DNA of 64,000 bases, from contig NZ_JZHZ01000007.1 of NCBI RefSeq assembly GCF_000963005.1, forward strand, positions 3,008,056-3,072,055, read 5' to 3'. Each line of letters starts with the position of its first letter. Within the stretch, counting starts at the first letter, position 1. A model generated the notes under the pieces. The model was not told where the DNA came from. It did not search any database and saw nothing but the letters and a program-made list of their open reading frames with translations. Positions 9,645 to 20,086 of this stretch are shown piece by piece. This DNA is from Xanthomonas sp. GPE 39 (GTDB taxonomy: Bacteria > Pseudomonadota > Gammaproteobacteria > Xanthomonadales > Xanthomonadaceae). The translations under genes and the position numbers were made by a program.

Positions 9645-9926
9645 ACGTCCTCCTGCGTGTTGGGAACCCTCGCAGATAGCTTATGCATCACCTGGGCCAA
9701 AGCATTAGCAGCCGACACAATTGACTGCCAACCGCGTCAGGCAGCTCGAAACACCGCCAGCAACGCTTAGACCCGATTTCCCAATGAAACCCGCCGCCCC
9801 CGTGCGACCAGATTAGAGTCGCAAGTGCCTCGAAACGATCCACGCCGCCATTTACAAGTAAGCAACCGATGACGAGCGCCCGCCATGCGAACCTGATGAA
9901 GGCAAGGCCGCCGTATCACCACAGAC

Positions 9927-10745
9927 TTATTGACGCTGATCGCGCAGGAACGTCAGTGGCTCGACGATGTCAGGCGTGGCCCGCCAGGGATTGATATCCA
10001 AACCGCCACGCCGGGTATAGCGCGCCTCGACCTGCAACGACTGCGGATGGCATCGGCGCATGATGTCGTGAAAAATGCGCTCGACGCATTGCTCGTGGAA
10101 GCCGGCATGCTCGCGAAAGCTGACGAGGTAGCGCAGCAGGCCCGCACGATCAATGCGTCCACCGCGATAATGCAAGTGCAGCGAGGCCCAGTCCGGTTGG
10201 CCGGTGACCGGGCAATTGGACTTGAGCAGAGCGCTGGTAAGGGTTTCTTCGACCACGTCGTGCGCAGTGGCGGACAAAAATTCCGGATGCGGCGGGCCGT
10301 AATTATCGATGGCGATGTCCAGGGTATCGATCGACTCGCCCGCGCCGACCGTCTCCAATGGTGGCAGACCGAATTCCATGATCACATCGGCGCCGGCGCG
10401 TGCCGACAGGTCGATGACGATGCAACTGCGCAGCGCTTCGGCACTATTGAAACGCACGGCGTTAAGCGAATTGAGGTACAGCTTGAGCGACTTGGATTCG
10501 ATCAAAGACGACGAAGTGCAAGGCACCTGCAGCGTCGCCGTCGCGACGCACGGCTTGCCCCGCGCATCCAACCAACTCAGTTCATAGGCATGCCAGCGGT
10601 CCAGACCAAAAAACGGCAGGGCCCCGACATCAATGCCGATCTCAGTGCGCGCAGCAGCACGCGGAATGGGAAACAACAGCGCCGGATCGTACTTGGCGGG
10701 ATAGACGACCTCACGGCCGAGACTGGAATCCTGGGGGGTATTCAT
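9927..10745 (-). CDS. queF: NADPH-dependent 7-cyano-7-deazaguanine reductase
   Basis: A 272-residue long-form QueF starting [16 protein letters not shown]. The QueF motif [12 protein letters not shown] sits near residues 84-95. The catalytic cysteine segment [20 protein letters not shown] is in the C-terminal half, followed by [13 protein letters not shown]. The enzyme reduces preQ0 nitrile to preQ1 amine in queuosine synthesis, with the reductase and binding modules of the tandem T-fold. The ATG at 10745 matches the family N-terminus. No preQ1 riboswitch was recognised upstream. Confidence 0.92.
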   Translation of the reverse strand: MNTPQDSSLGREVVYPAKYDPALLFPIPRAAARTEIGIDVGALPFFGLDRWHAYELSWLDARGKPCVATATLQVPCTSSSLIESKSLKLYLNSLNAVRFNSAEALRSCIVIDLSARAGADVIMEFGLPPLETVGAGESIDTLDIAIDNYGPPHPEFLSATAHDVVEETLTSALLKSNCPVTGQPDWASLHLHYRGGRIDRAGLLRYLVSFREHAGFHEQCVERIFHDIMRRCHPQSLQVEARYTRRGGLDINPWRATPDIVEPLTFLRDQRQ

Positions 10746-11169
10746 AGTGCGCAGTGTAATCGGCACGATCTGGCTGGCGGATGTACACGCCACCAGTTTT
10801 AGCTGAAACACCATGGCCACCGCCATACGCTGCGCGTAAAAGCCACAGTGAGAACGGGGTGAACACCGGCAGACGCCGGGGATGGCGATCTACAGAGTGA
10901 AAGGGAATAAGGCGTTCAGGCAACGTAGTGCATTGGCTGCAGACTCGGAACGACCAATGATTGGCGGCGCGACGAGAAAACCCTTGCCAATCCGTGTCAA
11001 CCGATGCCGTACCGATGCGTTTCCGCAGCCAGTGACCGACGTGACAGGCATCGGCGGTCTATCCCTTAAGTCATGGTCCAATCGAAACACAGCGACGATA
11101 TGCTTGGACTATCTCACCAACCACTGCCGAGGCGGCTCCCGCCTTGCTTTCCCAAAGGAGTTTCCTCGG
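10746..11169. other. Divergent intergenic region between queF and mdtA
   Basis: About 424 bases separate the divergent queF and mdtA starts. It should hold both promoters. A short hairpin (AGGCGG-CTC-CCGCCT, 11130-11144) lies just before the mdtA ribosome binding site AAAGGAG (about 11154-11160). I see no gene with a credible start and no recognised operator. Confidence 0.5.
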
Positions 11170-12408
11170 ATGTCGCGTTTCTGGAAGATTGTGCTGCTGA
11201 TCCTTACAGCAGTGGTTGTCGTGATGGTGGGATCGCGTGTGCTGCACGGCGGCTTGCATAGCGGCACGGACATGGATGCTGCAGACACCGACAAAGCGCC
11301 GGTCCCGGTGACAGTGGTCGCCGCGACCCATCAAGCTGTGCCGATCTACGCCACCGCCACCGGCACGGTCACCGCACTGAGTACCGTCACCGTGAATCCA
11401 CAGGTCGGCGGCCAACTGTTGAGTATCAATTTCCGCGAGGGCCAGGAAGTGAAAAAGGGCGACCTGCTGGCGCGGATCGATCCGCGTTCGCTGCAAGCCA
11501 GCTACGATCAAGCTGCGGCGAGCAAACGCCAGAACCAGGCACTGCTCGCCACCGCACGCTCCACGTTCCAGCGCTCGGACACACCCGCCTACCGCCAGTA
11601 CGTGGCCAAGACCGACCTGGATACGCAACGCAATCAGGTGGCCCAGTATGAAGCGGCGGTCGCGGCCAACGACGCGCAAATGCGCGCGGCGCAGGTGCAG
11701 TTGCAGTACACCCGCATCCTGGCCCCTAGCGATGGCCTCACCGGCCTGCGCGGTGTGGACGTGGGCAACATCGTCACCACCAGCAGCAACATCGTCACCA
11801 TCACCCAGGTCCACCCGATCTATGTGACGTTCAACCTGCCCGAACGGCAGTTGCAGGAATTACGTCAGGCGCAGGCCGCTGGCCCACTGCAAATGGCGGC
11901 GCTGGACCGCACCGATGCCCACGTCATTACCGACGATGGCCATGTCGATGTCATCGACAACCAGATCAGCCCCGACACCGGCACCTTCAAGGTCCGCGCC
12001 CAGTTCCCCAATACCGACCGGGCACTGTGGCCGGGACAGTTCGTCAATGTGCGACTGACCCTGCGTACCATGCCTGACGCCGTGGTGGTGCCGACGCAGG
12101 CGGTGCAGCGCGGCCCCAACGGCGACTACGTGTACGTGGTGCAGGGCGACAACACGGTCAAGATGCAGACGGTATTGCAAGGCGCGGAAGTCGGCGACAC
12201 CCAGGTGCAGCTCGCTCAAGGCCTGAAGGCCGGTGAACGCGTCGTCACCGAAGGGCAGTTCCGGCTCAAGCCCGGCACCAAGGTCAACGCGCTCAAACCC
12301 GGCGAGGCGCCACCCGCGCCGACCGAGGCCGAGCTGAAGGCCGCCGAGGAAAAACAAAACCGCAAGCAAACCAACGGTGGTGGCGGACGTCGCGGCGGGC
12401 CGCACTGA
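11170..12408 (+). CDS. mdtA: RND efflux periplasmic adaptor subunit
   Basis: A 412-residue membrane-fusion protein. The N-terminus MSRFWKIVLLILTAVVVVMV is a membrane anchor. It is followed by a barrel-sandwich/lipoyl half-motif (VNPQVGGQLLSINFREGQEVKKGDLLARID), an alpha-hairpin with coiled-coil character (about 100-155), and the second lipoyl half TRILAPSDGLTGLRGVDVGNI. The C-terminus is a low-complexity KQTNGGGGRRGG tail. It bridges the inner-membrane RND pump to an outer-membrane channel. The ATG at 11170 follows AAAGGAG. Order adaptor plus two RND pumps matches mdtABC. Substrates are unknown. Confidence 0.85.
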   Translation: MSRFWKIVLLILTAVVVVMVGSRVLHGGLHSGTDMDAADTDKAPVPVTVVAATHQAVPIYATATGTVTALSTVTVNPQVGGQLLSINFREGQEVKKGDLLARIDPRSLQASYDQAAASKRQNQALLATARSTFQRSDTPAYRQYVAKTDLDTQRNQVAQYEAAVAANDAQMRAAQVQLQYTRILAPSDGLTGLRGVDVGNIVTTSSNIVTITQVHPIYVTFNLPERQLQELRQAQAAGPLQMAALDRTDAHVITDDGHVDVIDNQISPDTGTFKVRAQFPNTDRALWPGQFVNVRLTLRTMPDAVVVPTQAVQRGPNGDYVYVVQGDNTVKMQTVLQGAEVGDTQVQLAQGLKAGERVVTEGQFRLKPGTKVNALKPGEAPPAPTEAELKAAEEKQNRKQTNGGGGRRGGPH

Positions 12409-12662
12409 GTGAGCACGTCCCACAGCTGCCTCCCCGGTCGTCAACGCCCGTGCAGCGCATCGGCGGGCCATGGCATGCCACTGACCGCGCGCCTCTGGCG
12501 CAGGCGCTCGTGCGCATGAACACCGGCATCATCGCCATCGCTTCCAGCCCTCCATGCACCGCCCTGGGCATGGCATCGGGCTGGGCCAGGTAACGCGAGA
12601 CGCCACCGTTTTTCCCGCTGCCGGCACAGCCGCAGCGGACCTCCACCAGCAAGGATCACACC

Positions 12663-15600
12663 GTGGGCTTTTCGACGCTCTTCATCCGCCGCCCAATCGC
12701 CACCACCTTGCTGATGGCAGGAGTGCTGCTGCTCGGCATCCTCGGCTACAAGCAATTGCCGGTGTCGGCGCTGCCGGAAATCGACGCACCCAGTTTGGTG
12801 GTGACCACGCAGTACCCCGGTGCCAACGCCAGCACCATGGCCTCGCTGGTCACCACGCCACTGGAACGGCAGCTCGGGCAGATTTCCGGCCTGCAGATGA
12901 TGACGTCCGATTCGTCGGCTGGGTTGTCCACGATCGTGTTGCAGTTCGCGATGAACCGCAACATCGACATCGCCGCACAGGACGTGCAAGCGGCGATTCG
13001 CCAGTCCATCCTACCGCCCTCGCTGCCCTACCAGCCGGTCTACAACCGGGTGAATCCGGCCGATGCGGCGGTCATCACGCTCAAGCTCAGTTCCGACACG
13101 CTGACGCTACGCGATGTGAACAACTACGCCGACTCCATCCTGGCCCAGCGGCTGTCGCAGGTGCCCGGCGTGGGTCTGGTGTCGATCGCAGGCAATGTCC
13201 GTCCGGCGGTGCGTATCCAGGTCAACCCAGCGCAACTGTCGAACATGGGCCTGACCATGGAAGCGCTGCGCAGCGCACTGACCCAGACCAACGTCAACGC
13301 GCCGAAGGGATCGTTGAACGGCAAGACCCAGTCCTACAGCATCGGCACCAACGACCAATTGTCCAGTGCCGCCGAATACAACGACACCGTCATCAGCTAC
13401 CGCAACGGCGCGCCGGTACGGTTGTCGGACGTGGCCAAGGTGGTGGACGGCGTAGAGAACGACCAGCTTGCCGCCTGGGCCGACGGCAAGCCGGCCGTGC
13501 TGCTGGAAATTCGCCGCCAGCCCGGCGCCAACATCGTGCAGACCGTGGAGCAGATCCGCGCGATCCTGCCGCAGTTGCGCAAGGTGCTCCCGAGCGGCGT
13601 GCATCTGGACGTGTTCTCCGACCGCACCGAAACCATCCGCGCCTCGGTGCACGAGGTCAAGTTCACCCTGATCCTGACCATCGGCCTGGTCGTGGCGGTG
13701 ATCTTCGTGTTCCTGCGTCGGCTATGGGCCACCATCATCCCGTCGGTGGCGGTGCCGCTGTCGCTGGCCGGTACCTTCGCGGTGATGGCCTTCGCCGGGA
13801 TGTCGTTGGACAACCTGTCGCTGATGGCGCTGGTGGTGGCGACGGGCTTCGTGGTCGACGATGCGATCGTGATGATCGAAAACATCGTGCGCTACATCGA
13901 ACAGGGTAAAAGCGGACGCGAGGCGGCGGAAATCGGCGCACGCCAGATCGGCTTCACCGTGCTATCGCTCACCGTGTCGCTGGTGGCGGTGTTCCTGCCG
14001 CTGATCCTGATGCCCGGCGTCACCGGCCGACTGTTCCACGAGTTTGCCTGGGTGCTGAGCATCGCGGTGGTGATCTCGATGCTGGTGTCGCTGACGCTGA
14101 CGCCGATGATGTGCGCGTACCTGCTCAAACCCGATGCCTTACCCGAAGGCGAAGACGCGCACGAACGCGCGGCGGCGGCCGGTAAAACCACGCTGTGGAC
14201 GCGAACCGTGGGGCTGTACGAACGCAGCCTGGATTGGGTCCTTGGCCATCAAAAGTTCACCTTGCTGGTGGCGCTGGCGACCATGGTCCTGACCGTGCTG
14301 CTGTACGTGACGATCCCCAAAGGTCTGTTGCCCGAGCAAGATACCGGGCTGATCACCGGCGTGGTGCAGGCCGACCAAAACGTCGCGTTCCCGCAGATGG
14401 AACAACGCACCCAGGCCGTGGCCGCGGCGCTGCGCCGCGATCCGGCCGTGACCGGCGTGGCGGCATTCATCGGTGCCGGCTCGATGAACCCCACCCTCAA
14501 TCAAGGCCAACTCAGTATCGTGCTGAAGCCGCGCAACGCGCGCGTCAGCCTGGAAGAACTGCTGCCACGGCTGCAACGGGCGGCAGCGGGGCTGCCGGGT
14601 GTCGCGCTGTACTTGAAACCCGTGCAGGACGTGACCCTGGACACCCGCGTGGCCGCCACCGAATACCAGTTCTCGCTATCGGACGTGGACAGCGCCGAAC
14701 TGGCGACCCAGGCCACGCGCCTGACTGCCGCGCTGCGCAAGCGGCCGGAGCTGGCCGACGTGGACAACAACCTGGCCGATCAAGGCCGCGCGTTGGAACT
14801 GACCGTGGACCGCGATAAGGCCAGCACGCTCGGCGTACCGATGCAGACCATCGACGACACCCTCTACGACGCATTCGGCCAGCGCCAGATCTCCACCATC
14901 TTCACCCAACTCAACCAATACCGGGTGGTACTGGAGGTGGCGCCGGAGTTCCGCACCAGCACCGCGCTTCTGAACCAATTGGCTGTTGCCAGCAACGGCA
15001 GCGGCGCGCTGACCGCCAGCAACGCCACCAGCTTCGGCCAGACGACGTCGAGCAACTCTTCCACCGCCACCGGCATCGGCGCGCAGAACATCGGCATCGC
15101 CGTCGGCGCCGGCGGCACCGTGCCGTTGGCGGCGCTGGCCGACGCCAAGCTGGCGACCACGCCGCTGGTGGTCAGCCACCAGCAGCAACTTCCAGCCGTG
15201 ACGCTATCGTTCAACCTGGCACCAGGCTACTCACTGTCGCAGGCGGTGTCGGCGATCGAGCAGACCCAGGCACAGTTGCAATTGCCGCAGCAAGTACATG
15301 CCGAATTCATCGGCAAGGCCGCCGAATTCACCGGCAGCCAGACCGATGTGGTGTGGCTGCTGCTGGCCTCGGTGGTGCTGATCTACATCGTGCTCGGCGT
15401 CCTCTACGAGAGCTACATCCATCCACTGACAATCATTTCCACGCTGCCGCCGGCGGGCGTGGGCGCACTGCTGGCACTGATGCTGTGCGGACTGAGCCTG
15501 TCGGTGGACGGCATCGTCGGCATCGTGCTGCTGATCGGCATTGTCAAAAAGAACGCGATCATGATGATCGACTTCGCGATCGACGCACGCCACGACGGCG

Positions 15601-15896
15601 CCAACGCGCACGACGCGATCCGCCGCGCCTGTCTGCTGCGCTTCCGCCCGATCATGATGACCACCGCTGCGGCGATGCTCGGCGCGCTACCGCTGGCGTT
15701 GGGCAACGGCATCGGCTCGGAACTGCGCCGGCCATTGGGTCTGGCCATCGTCGGCGGCCTGCTGCTATCGCAGTTGGTCACGCTCTACACCACGCCGGTG
15801 ATTTACCTGTACATGGAGCGCGCCGCCGAACGCCTGCGCGCCTATCGCGCACGGCGCGCGGCGCAGGCTGGCGCGGTCGCGGGGGAACAGGCATGA
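12663..15896 (+). CDS. mdtB: RND efflux pump subunit, MdtB type
   Basis: A 1077-residue RND transporter beginning FSTLFIRRPIATTLLMAG (GTG start at 12663 after AAGGA). LPVSALPEIDAPSLVVTTQY and YPGANASTM match the MdtB N-terminus. Proton-relay residues are present: the Asp pair in GFVVDDAIVMIEN near residue 400 and the Lys in GIVKKNAIMMIDF near 960. Twelve membrane spans and two large periplasmic loops fit the family. In MdtABC the two different pump subunits form a heterotrimer. It is preceded by a 254-base gap after mdtA and followed after 31 bases by mdtC. Confidence 0.88.
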   Translation: MGFSTLFIRRPIATTLLMAGVLLLGILGYKQLPVSALPEIDAPSLVVTTQYPGANASTMASLVTTPLERQLGQISGLQMMTSDSSAGLSTIVLQFAMNRNIDIAAQDVQAAIRQSILPPSLPYQPVYNRVNPADAAVITLKLSSDTLTLRDVNNYADSILAQRLSQVPGVGLVSIAGNVRPAVRIQVNPAQLSNMGLTMEALRSALTQTNVNAPKGSLNGKTQSYSIGTNDQLSSAAEYNDTVISYRNGAPVRLSDVAKVVDGVENDQLAAWADGKPAVLLEIRRQPGANIVQTVEQIRAILPQLRKVLPSGVHLDVFSDRTETIRASVHEVKFTLILTIGLVVAVIFVFLRRLWATIIPSVAVPLSLAGTFAVMAFAGMSLDNLSLMALVVATGFVVDDAIVMIENIVRYIEQGKSGREAAEIGARQIGFTVLSLTVSLVAVFLPLILMPGVTGRLFHEFAWVLSIAVVISMLVSLTLTPMMCAYLLKPDALPEGEDAHERAAAAGKTTLWTRTVGLYERSLDWVLGHQKFTLLVALATMVLTVLLYVTIPKGLLPEQDTGLITGVVQADQNVAFPQMEQRTQAVAAALRRDPAVTGVAAFIGAGSMNPTLNQGQLSIVLKPRNARVSLEELLPRLQRAAAGLPGVALYLKPVQDVTLDTRVAATEYQFSLSDVDSAELATQATRLTAALRKRPELADVDNNLADQGRALELTVDRDKASTLGVPMQTIDDTLYDAFGQRQISTIFTQLNQYRVVLEVAPEFRTSTALLNQLAVASNGSGALTASNATSFGQTTSSNSSTATGIGAQNIGIAVGAGGTVPLAALADAKLATTPLVVSHQQQLPAVTLSFNLAPGYSLSQAVSAIEQTQAQLQLPQQVHAEFIGKAAEFTGSQTDVVWLLLASVVLIYIVLGVLYESYIHPLTIISTLPPAGVGALLALMLCGLSLSVDGIVGIVLLIGIVKKNAIMMIDFAIDARHDGANAHDAIRRACLLRFRPIMMTTAAAMLGALPLALGNGIGSELRRPLGLAIVGGLLLSQLVTLYTTPVIYLYMERAAERLRAYRARRAAQAGAVAGEQA

Positions 15897-15927
15897 GTTC
15901 GGCTGCCACCGGCAGGAACTCGGCCGC

Positions 15928-18900
15928 ATGAACATTTCCGCGCCCTTCATCCGCCGCCCCATCGGCACCGCACTGCTGGCCATCGGCCTGTTCGTGATGG
16001 GCATGCTCTGCTACCTGCGGCTGAGCGTGGCGGCGCTGCCGAACGTCTCGATCCCGGTGATTTTCGTGCAGGCCACCCAGGCTGGCGCCGATGCCTCGAC
16101 GATGGCCGCAACGGTCACCGCGCCATTGGAGCGACACCTGGGCCAGTTGCCCGGGATCGACACCATGCGTTCCTCCAGTTCGGAGGGGAACAGCCAAGTG
16201 TTCATGATCTTCCAGAGCACACGCAATATCGATTCGGCCGCGCAGGATGTGCAGACCGCGATCAACGCCGCGCAAGCCGATCTGCCATCGGGTCTGCCCA
16301 CCCCGATGTACCAGAAGGCCAACCCCAACGACGCCCCGGTCATCGCCATCGCCCTGACCTCGGACACACAGTCGGCCGACGAACTGTACAACGTCGCCGA
16401 TTCACTGCTGGCGCAGCGCCTGCGCCAGATCAACGGCGTGGCCTCGGTGGATATCGGCGGTGCCTCAACCCCAGCGGTGCGGGTGGACGTGAACTTGCGC
16501 GCGCTCAACGCGATGGGCCTGACCCCGGACGATCTACGCAACGCCGTGCGCGCGGCCAACGTCACCTCGCCCACCGGCTTTCTCAGCGACGGCGTATCCA
16601 CCACCGCCATCGTCGCCAACGACGCGGTGGCCAAGGCGGCGGATTTCGGGCAGTTGGTGATCGCACAGCAGCAAGGCCGCACGGTGCGTCTGCGCGACAT
16701 CGCCAATGTCTACGATGGCCAGCAGGACGCCTACCAAGCCGCCTGGTTGAACGGCAAACGGGCGGTGGTGATGTACGTGTTCACTCGCGCCGGCGCCAAC
16801 ATCGTGGAGACAGTGGATCGGGTCAAGGCACAGATCCCGATGCTGCATACCTACCTGCAGCCCGGCACCGAAATGACCGCCTATTTCGACCGCACCCCAA
16901 CCATTCGTGCGTCGTTGAACGAGGTGCAGGCCACGCTGTTGATCAGCCTGGCCATGGTGGTGATGACCATGGCACTGTTCCTGCGCCGGCTAGCGCCGAC
17001 GCTGATCGCCGCAGCAACCGTGCCGCTCTCGCTGGCCGGTGCCGCGCTGCTGATGTACATCCTGGGCTACACGCTCAACAATCTGAGCTTGCTGGCACTG
17101 GTGATCGCGATCGGCTTCGTCGTCGACGATGCCATCGTGGTCATCGAGAACATCATGCGCCATCTCGACGATGGCATGTCGCGCATGGACGCCGCTCTGG
17201 TCGGTGCGCGCGAAATCGGCTTCACCATCGTCTCGATCACCGCCTCGCTGGTGGCGGTGTTCATTCCGATGCTGTTCGCAAACGGCATCATGGGCATGTT
17301 CTTCCGCGAATTCACCGTCACCCTGGTTTCCGCGATCTGCGTCTCGGCGGCGGTGTCGCTGACCCTGACGCCGATGCTGTGCAGCCGCTTCCTGTCCGCG
17401 CACGCCGAACCGGAACGGCCCGGTCGCATCGGCGCTTTTTTGGAACGGATGCACACCGGCATGCTGCGCGCGTATACCGTGTTGCTGGACTTCTCGTTGC
17501 GCCACGCGCTGCTGCTGGCACTGACCCCACTATTGCTGATTGTCGCCACGGTGTTGTTGCTCGGGACAGTGAAAAAAGGCGCGTTCCCAGAGCAGGACAC
17601 CGGCTTGATCTGGGGGCGCGCAACGTCCAGCTCCACCGTGTCCTTTGCCGACATGCTCAACCGCCAGCGCCGCATCACCGACATGTTGATGTCCGACCCG
17701 TCGGTAAAAACCGTCGGTGTGCGCCTGGGTAGCAGCCGGCAAGGCTCCAGCGCCAGCTTCAACATCGAACTCAAGCAACACGACGAGGGCCGCACCGATA
17801 CCACCGCGCAGGTGCTAACGCGGCTGAGCACCAAGGCTAACCACTACCCGGATCTGCAACTGCGGCTGCACGCGATCCAGGATTTGCCCAGCGACGGTGG
17901 AGGCGGCACCAACCAGGGCGCGCAGTACCGCGTGTCGCTGCAGGGTAACGACACCGCACAGTTACAGCAGTGGCTCCCCAAGCTGGAAGCGGCGCTGAGG
18001 CAAAACCCGAAACTGCGCGACGTCGGCAGTGACGTGGATAGCGCCGGATTTCGCCAGAACATCGTCGTCGACCGCGCGCTGGCCGCACGCCTGGGCGTGT
18101 CGATCGGCGCCATTGACGGCGCGCTGTATGGCGCCTTCGGCCAGCGCCAGATCTCCACGATCTACTCCAATATCAACCAGTACAGTGTGGTGGTGAACGC
18201 CTTGCCCGATCAGACCGCCACACCGACGGCACTGAACCGCATCTACGTGCGTGCGCGCAACGGCACGATGATCCCGCTCATGGCACTGGCGCATCAGGTG
18301 CCGGGCCTGGCGCCGTCGCAGATCACCCATCAAGATCAGTACACGACCATGGACCTGAGCTACAACCTGGCGCCAGGCGTGAGTACCGGCGAAGCCGATG
18401 CGATCATCAAGGCCACCGCCGACGGCTTGCGCATGCCCGGCGACATCCGCATTGCCGATAAGGACGACTTCACCGCGAAGATGCAACCGCAATCGATGCT
18501 GGTGCTGGTGCTGACGGCCATCGTGGTGGTCTACATCGTGCTGGGCATGCTGTACGAAAATCTGGTGCACCCAGTGACGATTCTATCCACGCTGCCAGCC
18601 GCCGGCATGGGCGCGCTGCTGGCGCTATGGATCACCGACACCGAACTGTCGGTGGTCTCGATGATCGCGCTGGTGCTGCTGATCGGCATCGTCAAGAAGA
18701 ACGCGATCATGATGATCGACTTTGCCCTGGTCGCCGAGCGCACACATGGCAAAGCCCCAATGGAAGCCGTGCGCGAGGCCTGTCTGGTGCGCTTCCGTCC
18801 GATCATGATGACCACCATGGTGGCGATCCTGGCGGCGGTGCCGCTGGCGGTGGGCTTGGGCGAAGGCTCGGAACTGCGACGCCCGCTCGGCATCGCGATG

Positions 18901-19050
18901 ATCGGCGGTTTGCTGGTCTCGCAGAGCTTGACCCTGCTCAGCACCCCGGCGCTCTACGTGATTTTCTCCTGCCTGCGCGAGCGCTGGCGGGCGCGACGCG
19001 AACGGCGCCGCGCACGGCGCCAGCAATTGCCGATCGCAACGCAGCCCTGA
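15928..19050 (+). CDS. mdtC: RND efflux pump subunit, MdtC type
   Basis: A 1040-residue RND transporter starting MNISAPFIRRPIGTALLAIG, with LPNVSIPVIFVQATQAGADA as in MdtC. The relay residues appear in GFVVDDAIVVIEN and GIVKKNAIMMIDF. The central periplasmic part contains GLPTPMYQKANPNDAPV, close to the MdtC pattern. Together with mdtA and mdtB it should form a proton-driven exporter for hydrophobic or anionic compounds; family members handle novobiocin and bile salts. The C-terminus is Arg-rich (RARRERRRARRQQ). No outer-membrane factor or BaeSR-type regulator is adjacent. Confidence 0.88.
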   Translation: MNISAPFIRRPIGTALLAIGLFVMGMLCYLRLSVAALPNVSIPVIFVQATQAGADASTMAATVTAPLERHLGQLPGIDTMRSSSSEGNSQVFMIFQSTRNIDSAAQDVQTAINAAQADLPSGLPTPMYQKANPNDAPVIAIALTSDTQSADELYNVADSLLAQRLRQINGVASVDIGGASTPAVRVDVNLRALNAMGLTPDDLRNAVRAANVTSPTGFLSDGVSTTAIVANDAVAKAADFGQLVIAQQQGRTVRLRDIANVYDGQQDAYQAAWLNGKRAVVMYVFTRAGANIVETVDRVKAQIPMLHTYLQPGTEMTAYFDRTPTIRASLNEVQATLLISLAMVVMTMALFLRRLAPTLIAAATVPLSLAGAALLMYILGYTLNNLSLLALVIAIGFVVDDAIVVIENIMRHLDDGMSRMDAALVGAREIGFTIVSITASLVAVFIPMLFANGIMGMFFREFTVTLVSAICVSAAVSLTLTPMLCSRFLSAHAEPERPGRIGAFLERMHTGMLRAYTVLLDFSLRHALLLALTPLLLIVATVLLLGTVKKGAFPEQDTGLIWGRATSSSTVSFADMLNRQRRITDMLMSDPSVKTVGVRLGSSRQGSSASFNIELKQHDEGRTDTTAQVLTRLSTKANHYPDLQLRLHAIQDLPSDGGGGTNQGAQYRVSLQGNDTAQLQQWLPKLEAALRQNPKLRDVGSDVDSAGFRQNIVVDRALAARLGVSIGAIDGALYGAFGQRQISTIYSNINQYSVVVNALPDQTATPTALNRIYVRARNGTMIPLMALAHQVPGLAPSQITHQDQYTTMDLSYNLAPGVSTGEADAIIKATADGLRMPGDIRIADKDDFTAKMQPQSMLVLVLTAIVVVYIVLGMLYENLVHPVTILSTLPAAGMGALLALWITDTELSVVSMIALVLLIGIVKKNAIMMIDFALVAERTHGKAPMEAVREACLVRFRPIMMTTMVAILAAVPLAVGLGEGSELRRPLGIAMIGGLLVSQSLTLLSTPALYVIFSCLRERWRARRERRRARRQQLPIATQP

Positions 19051-19165
19051 AACACGTCGCAGTGTGCTGCACAGCTAGACACCGTGCAGCCACGCGACAA
19101 TCGACCAGCCACGCACAACGCAGGCCTCGTGCCGGCTAGACCGCCTCCGTCATGCGGACAGCCGA

Positions 19166-19396
19166 TTAGCGCTTGACCGGCGCCTGTGCGGGCGGAACGT
19201 CGGTATCGGGCTGGTCGATGTCCGGTGGCGGCAACGCCCTATCCCCATCCGCAACGGGTGGAGGGGGCAGTGGTGGCGCCACCGGTGCAGGACCCGGCGG
19301 TGGAGCGGGAGGCGGCGACAACGGCGGCGGCGGCCCCCGGTCGCAAGCGGCAAGGCCGAACAGCAGCAACGCGGTGACAAGCAGAGTCGGCTTCAT
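19166..19396 (-). CDS. Small proline-rich lipoprotein
   Basis: A 76-residue protein, MKPTLLVTALLLFGLAACDR, with a clear signal peptide and lipobox LAAC (Cys18). The mature part is mostly proline and alanine (PPPPLSPPPAPPPGPAPVAP) and lacks any folded domain. GAGAGAG upstream can serve as ribosome binding site. Family knowledge gives no function. It may act as a periplasmic spacer or wall-associated tether. It lies convergent to mdtC. Low complexity makes homology inference weak. Confidence 0.6.
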   Translation of the reverse strand: MKPTLLVTALLLFGLAACDRGPPPPLSPPPAPPPGPAPVAPPLPPPPVADGDRALPPPDIDQPDTDVPPAQAPVKR

Positions 19397-19557
19397 TGAC
19401 AGTCTCTCTCTCGCAGGAATGACAGATAGCCTAACGCGCCGCCTCCGCAGGTGCGGCGCGCATGACATGACCTGATGCTTTTTAGCGAAAATTAAACATA
19501 AATAATGCCTTTTGTCATCCGCGTTTCACGGCAGATCGACACGCTGGGGGCCCGTCC

Positions 19558-20055
19558 ATGTGCCCGCACATGCATCCGCGCAAGACCGCCCTCGCCCTTG
19601 CGGCACTGCAATCCCACGACACCCCGCTGGACATGCGCCAACGGCGCGTCTTGATCCTGGCCGACGGCCAGCGCAGCGCCGAGGAGCTGATCGCACTGGG
19701 CGGGCACAATGCTGCGGCGATCATGCAGGCGCTACTGCAACAGGGATATCTTGACGACGGTCGCCATGCCGCCACGCCGGCTGCAGTGCCCACCACGTCC
19801 CCGGACCCGCGCCGCGCACTGCTCAATGCGCGCATGTACCTGCTTGACCTGCTGCAGTTGCAGCGCCATCCGGCCTCGCTGGCACTGCAACAGCAATTGC
19901 GCGCAGCGCGCGAGGAAACCGAAACCCTGCACGCCATTGCGCAGGCGCTGCACGCCATGCCAGAGATGACCTCAGAGCGTTACGCGCAGCGTATTCGCGA
20001 ACGGGTGCTGGAAATCTTGCCAACATCACTGCACAGCGCACTGGCCGTCGCTTGA
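19558..20055 (+). CDS. Conserved hypothetical protein, 165 aa
   Basis: A 165-residue alpha-helical protein starting MCPHMHPRKTALALAALQSH. The N-terminal ~70 residues (RQRRVLILADGQRSAEELIA, then LLQQGYLDD) look like a small winged-helix-type module in which a 'LADGQRS..EL..L' turn is followed by 'LL..GYL'. A helical C-terminal half (RALLNARMYLLDLLQLQRHP) follows. Many Xanthomonas genomes carry similar proteins without known function. No membrane span or signal peptide. Codon use is native, and it is convergent with hmgA. I can support that it is a gene but not what it does. Confidence 0.6.
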   Translation: MCPHMHPRKTALALAALQSHDTPLDMRQRRVLILADGQRSAEELIALGGHNAAAIMQALLQQGYLDDGRHAATPAAVPTTSPDPRRALLNARMYLLDLLQLQRHPASLALQQQLRAAREETETLHAIAQALHAMPEMTSERYAQRIRERVLEILPTSLHSALAVA

Positions 20056-20086
20056 ACGCACAGCACCTAGCCGATGGACTACGCGC

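Noticed and set aside
9930..10802. 290-codon open frame on the plus strand opposite queF
   Set aside because: It is antisense to a well-supported queF and shows no domain. Long antisense frames are common in G+C-rich DNA because stop codons are A+T rich.
19066..19090. GCTGCAC...GTGCAGC inverted repeat after mdtC as terminator
   Set aside because: The 11-base loop, 7-bp stem and absence of a U-run make it too weak to report as a terminator.
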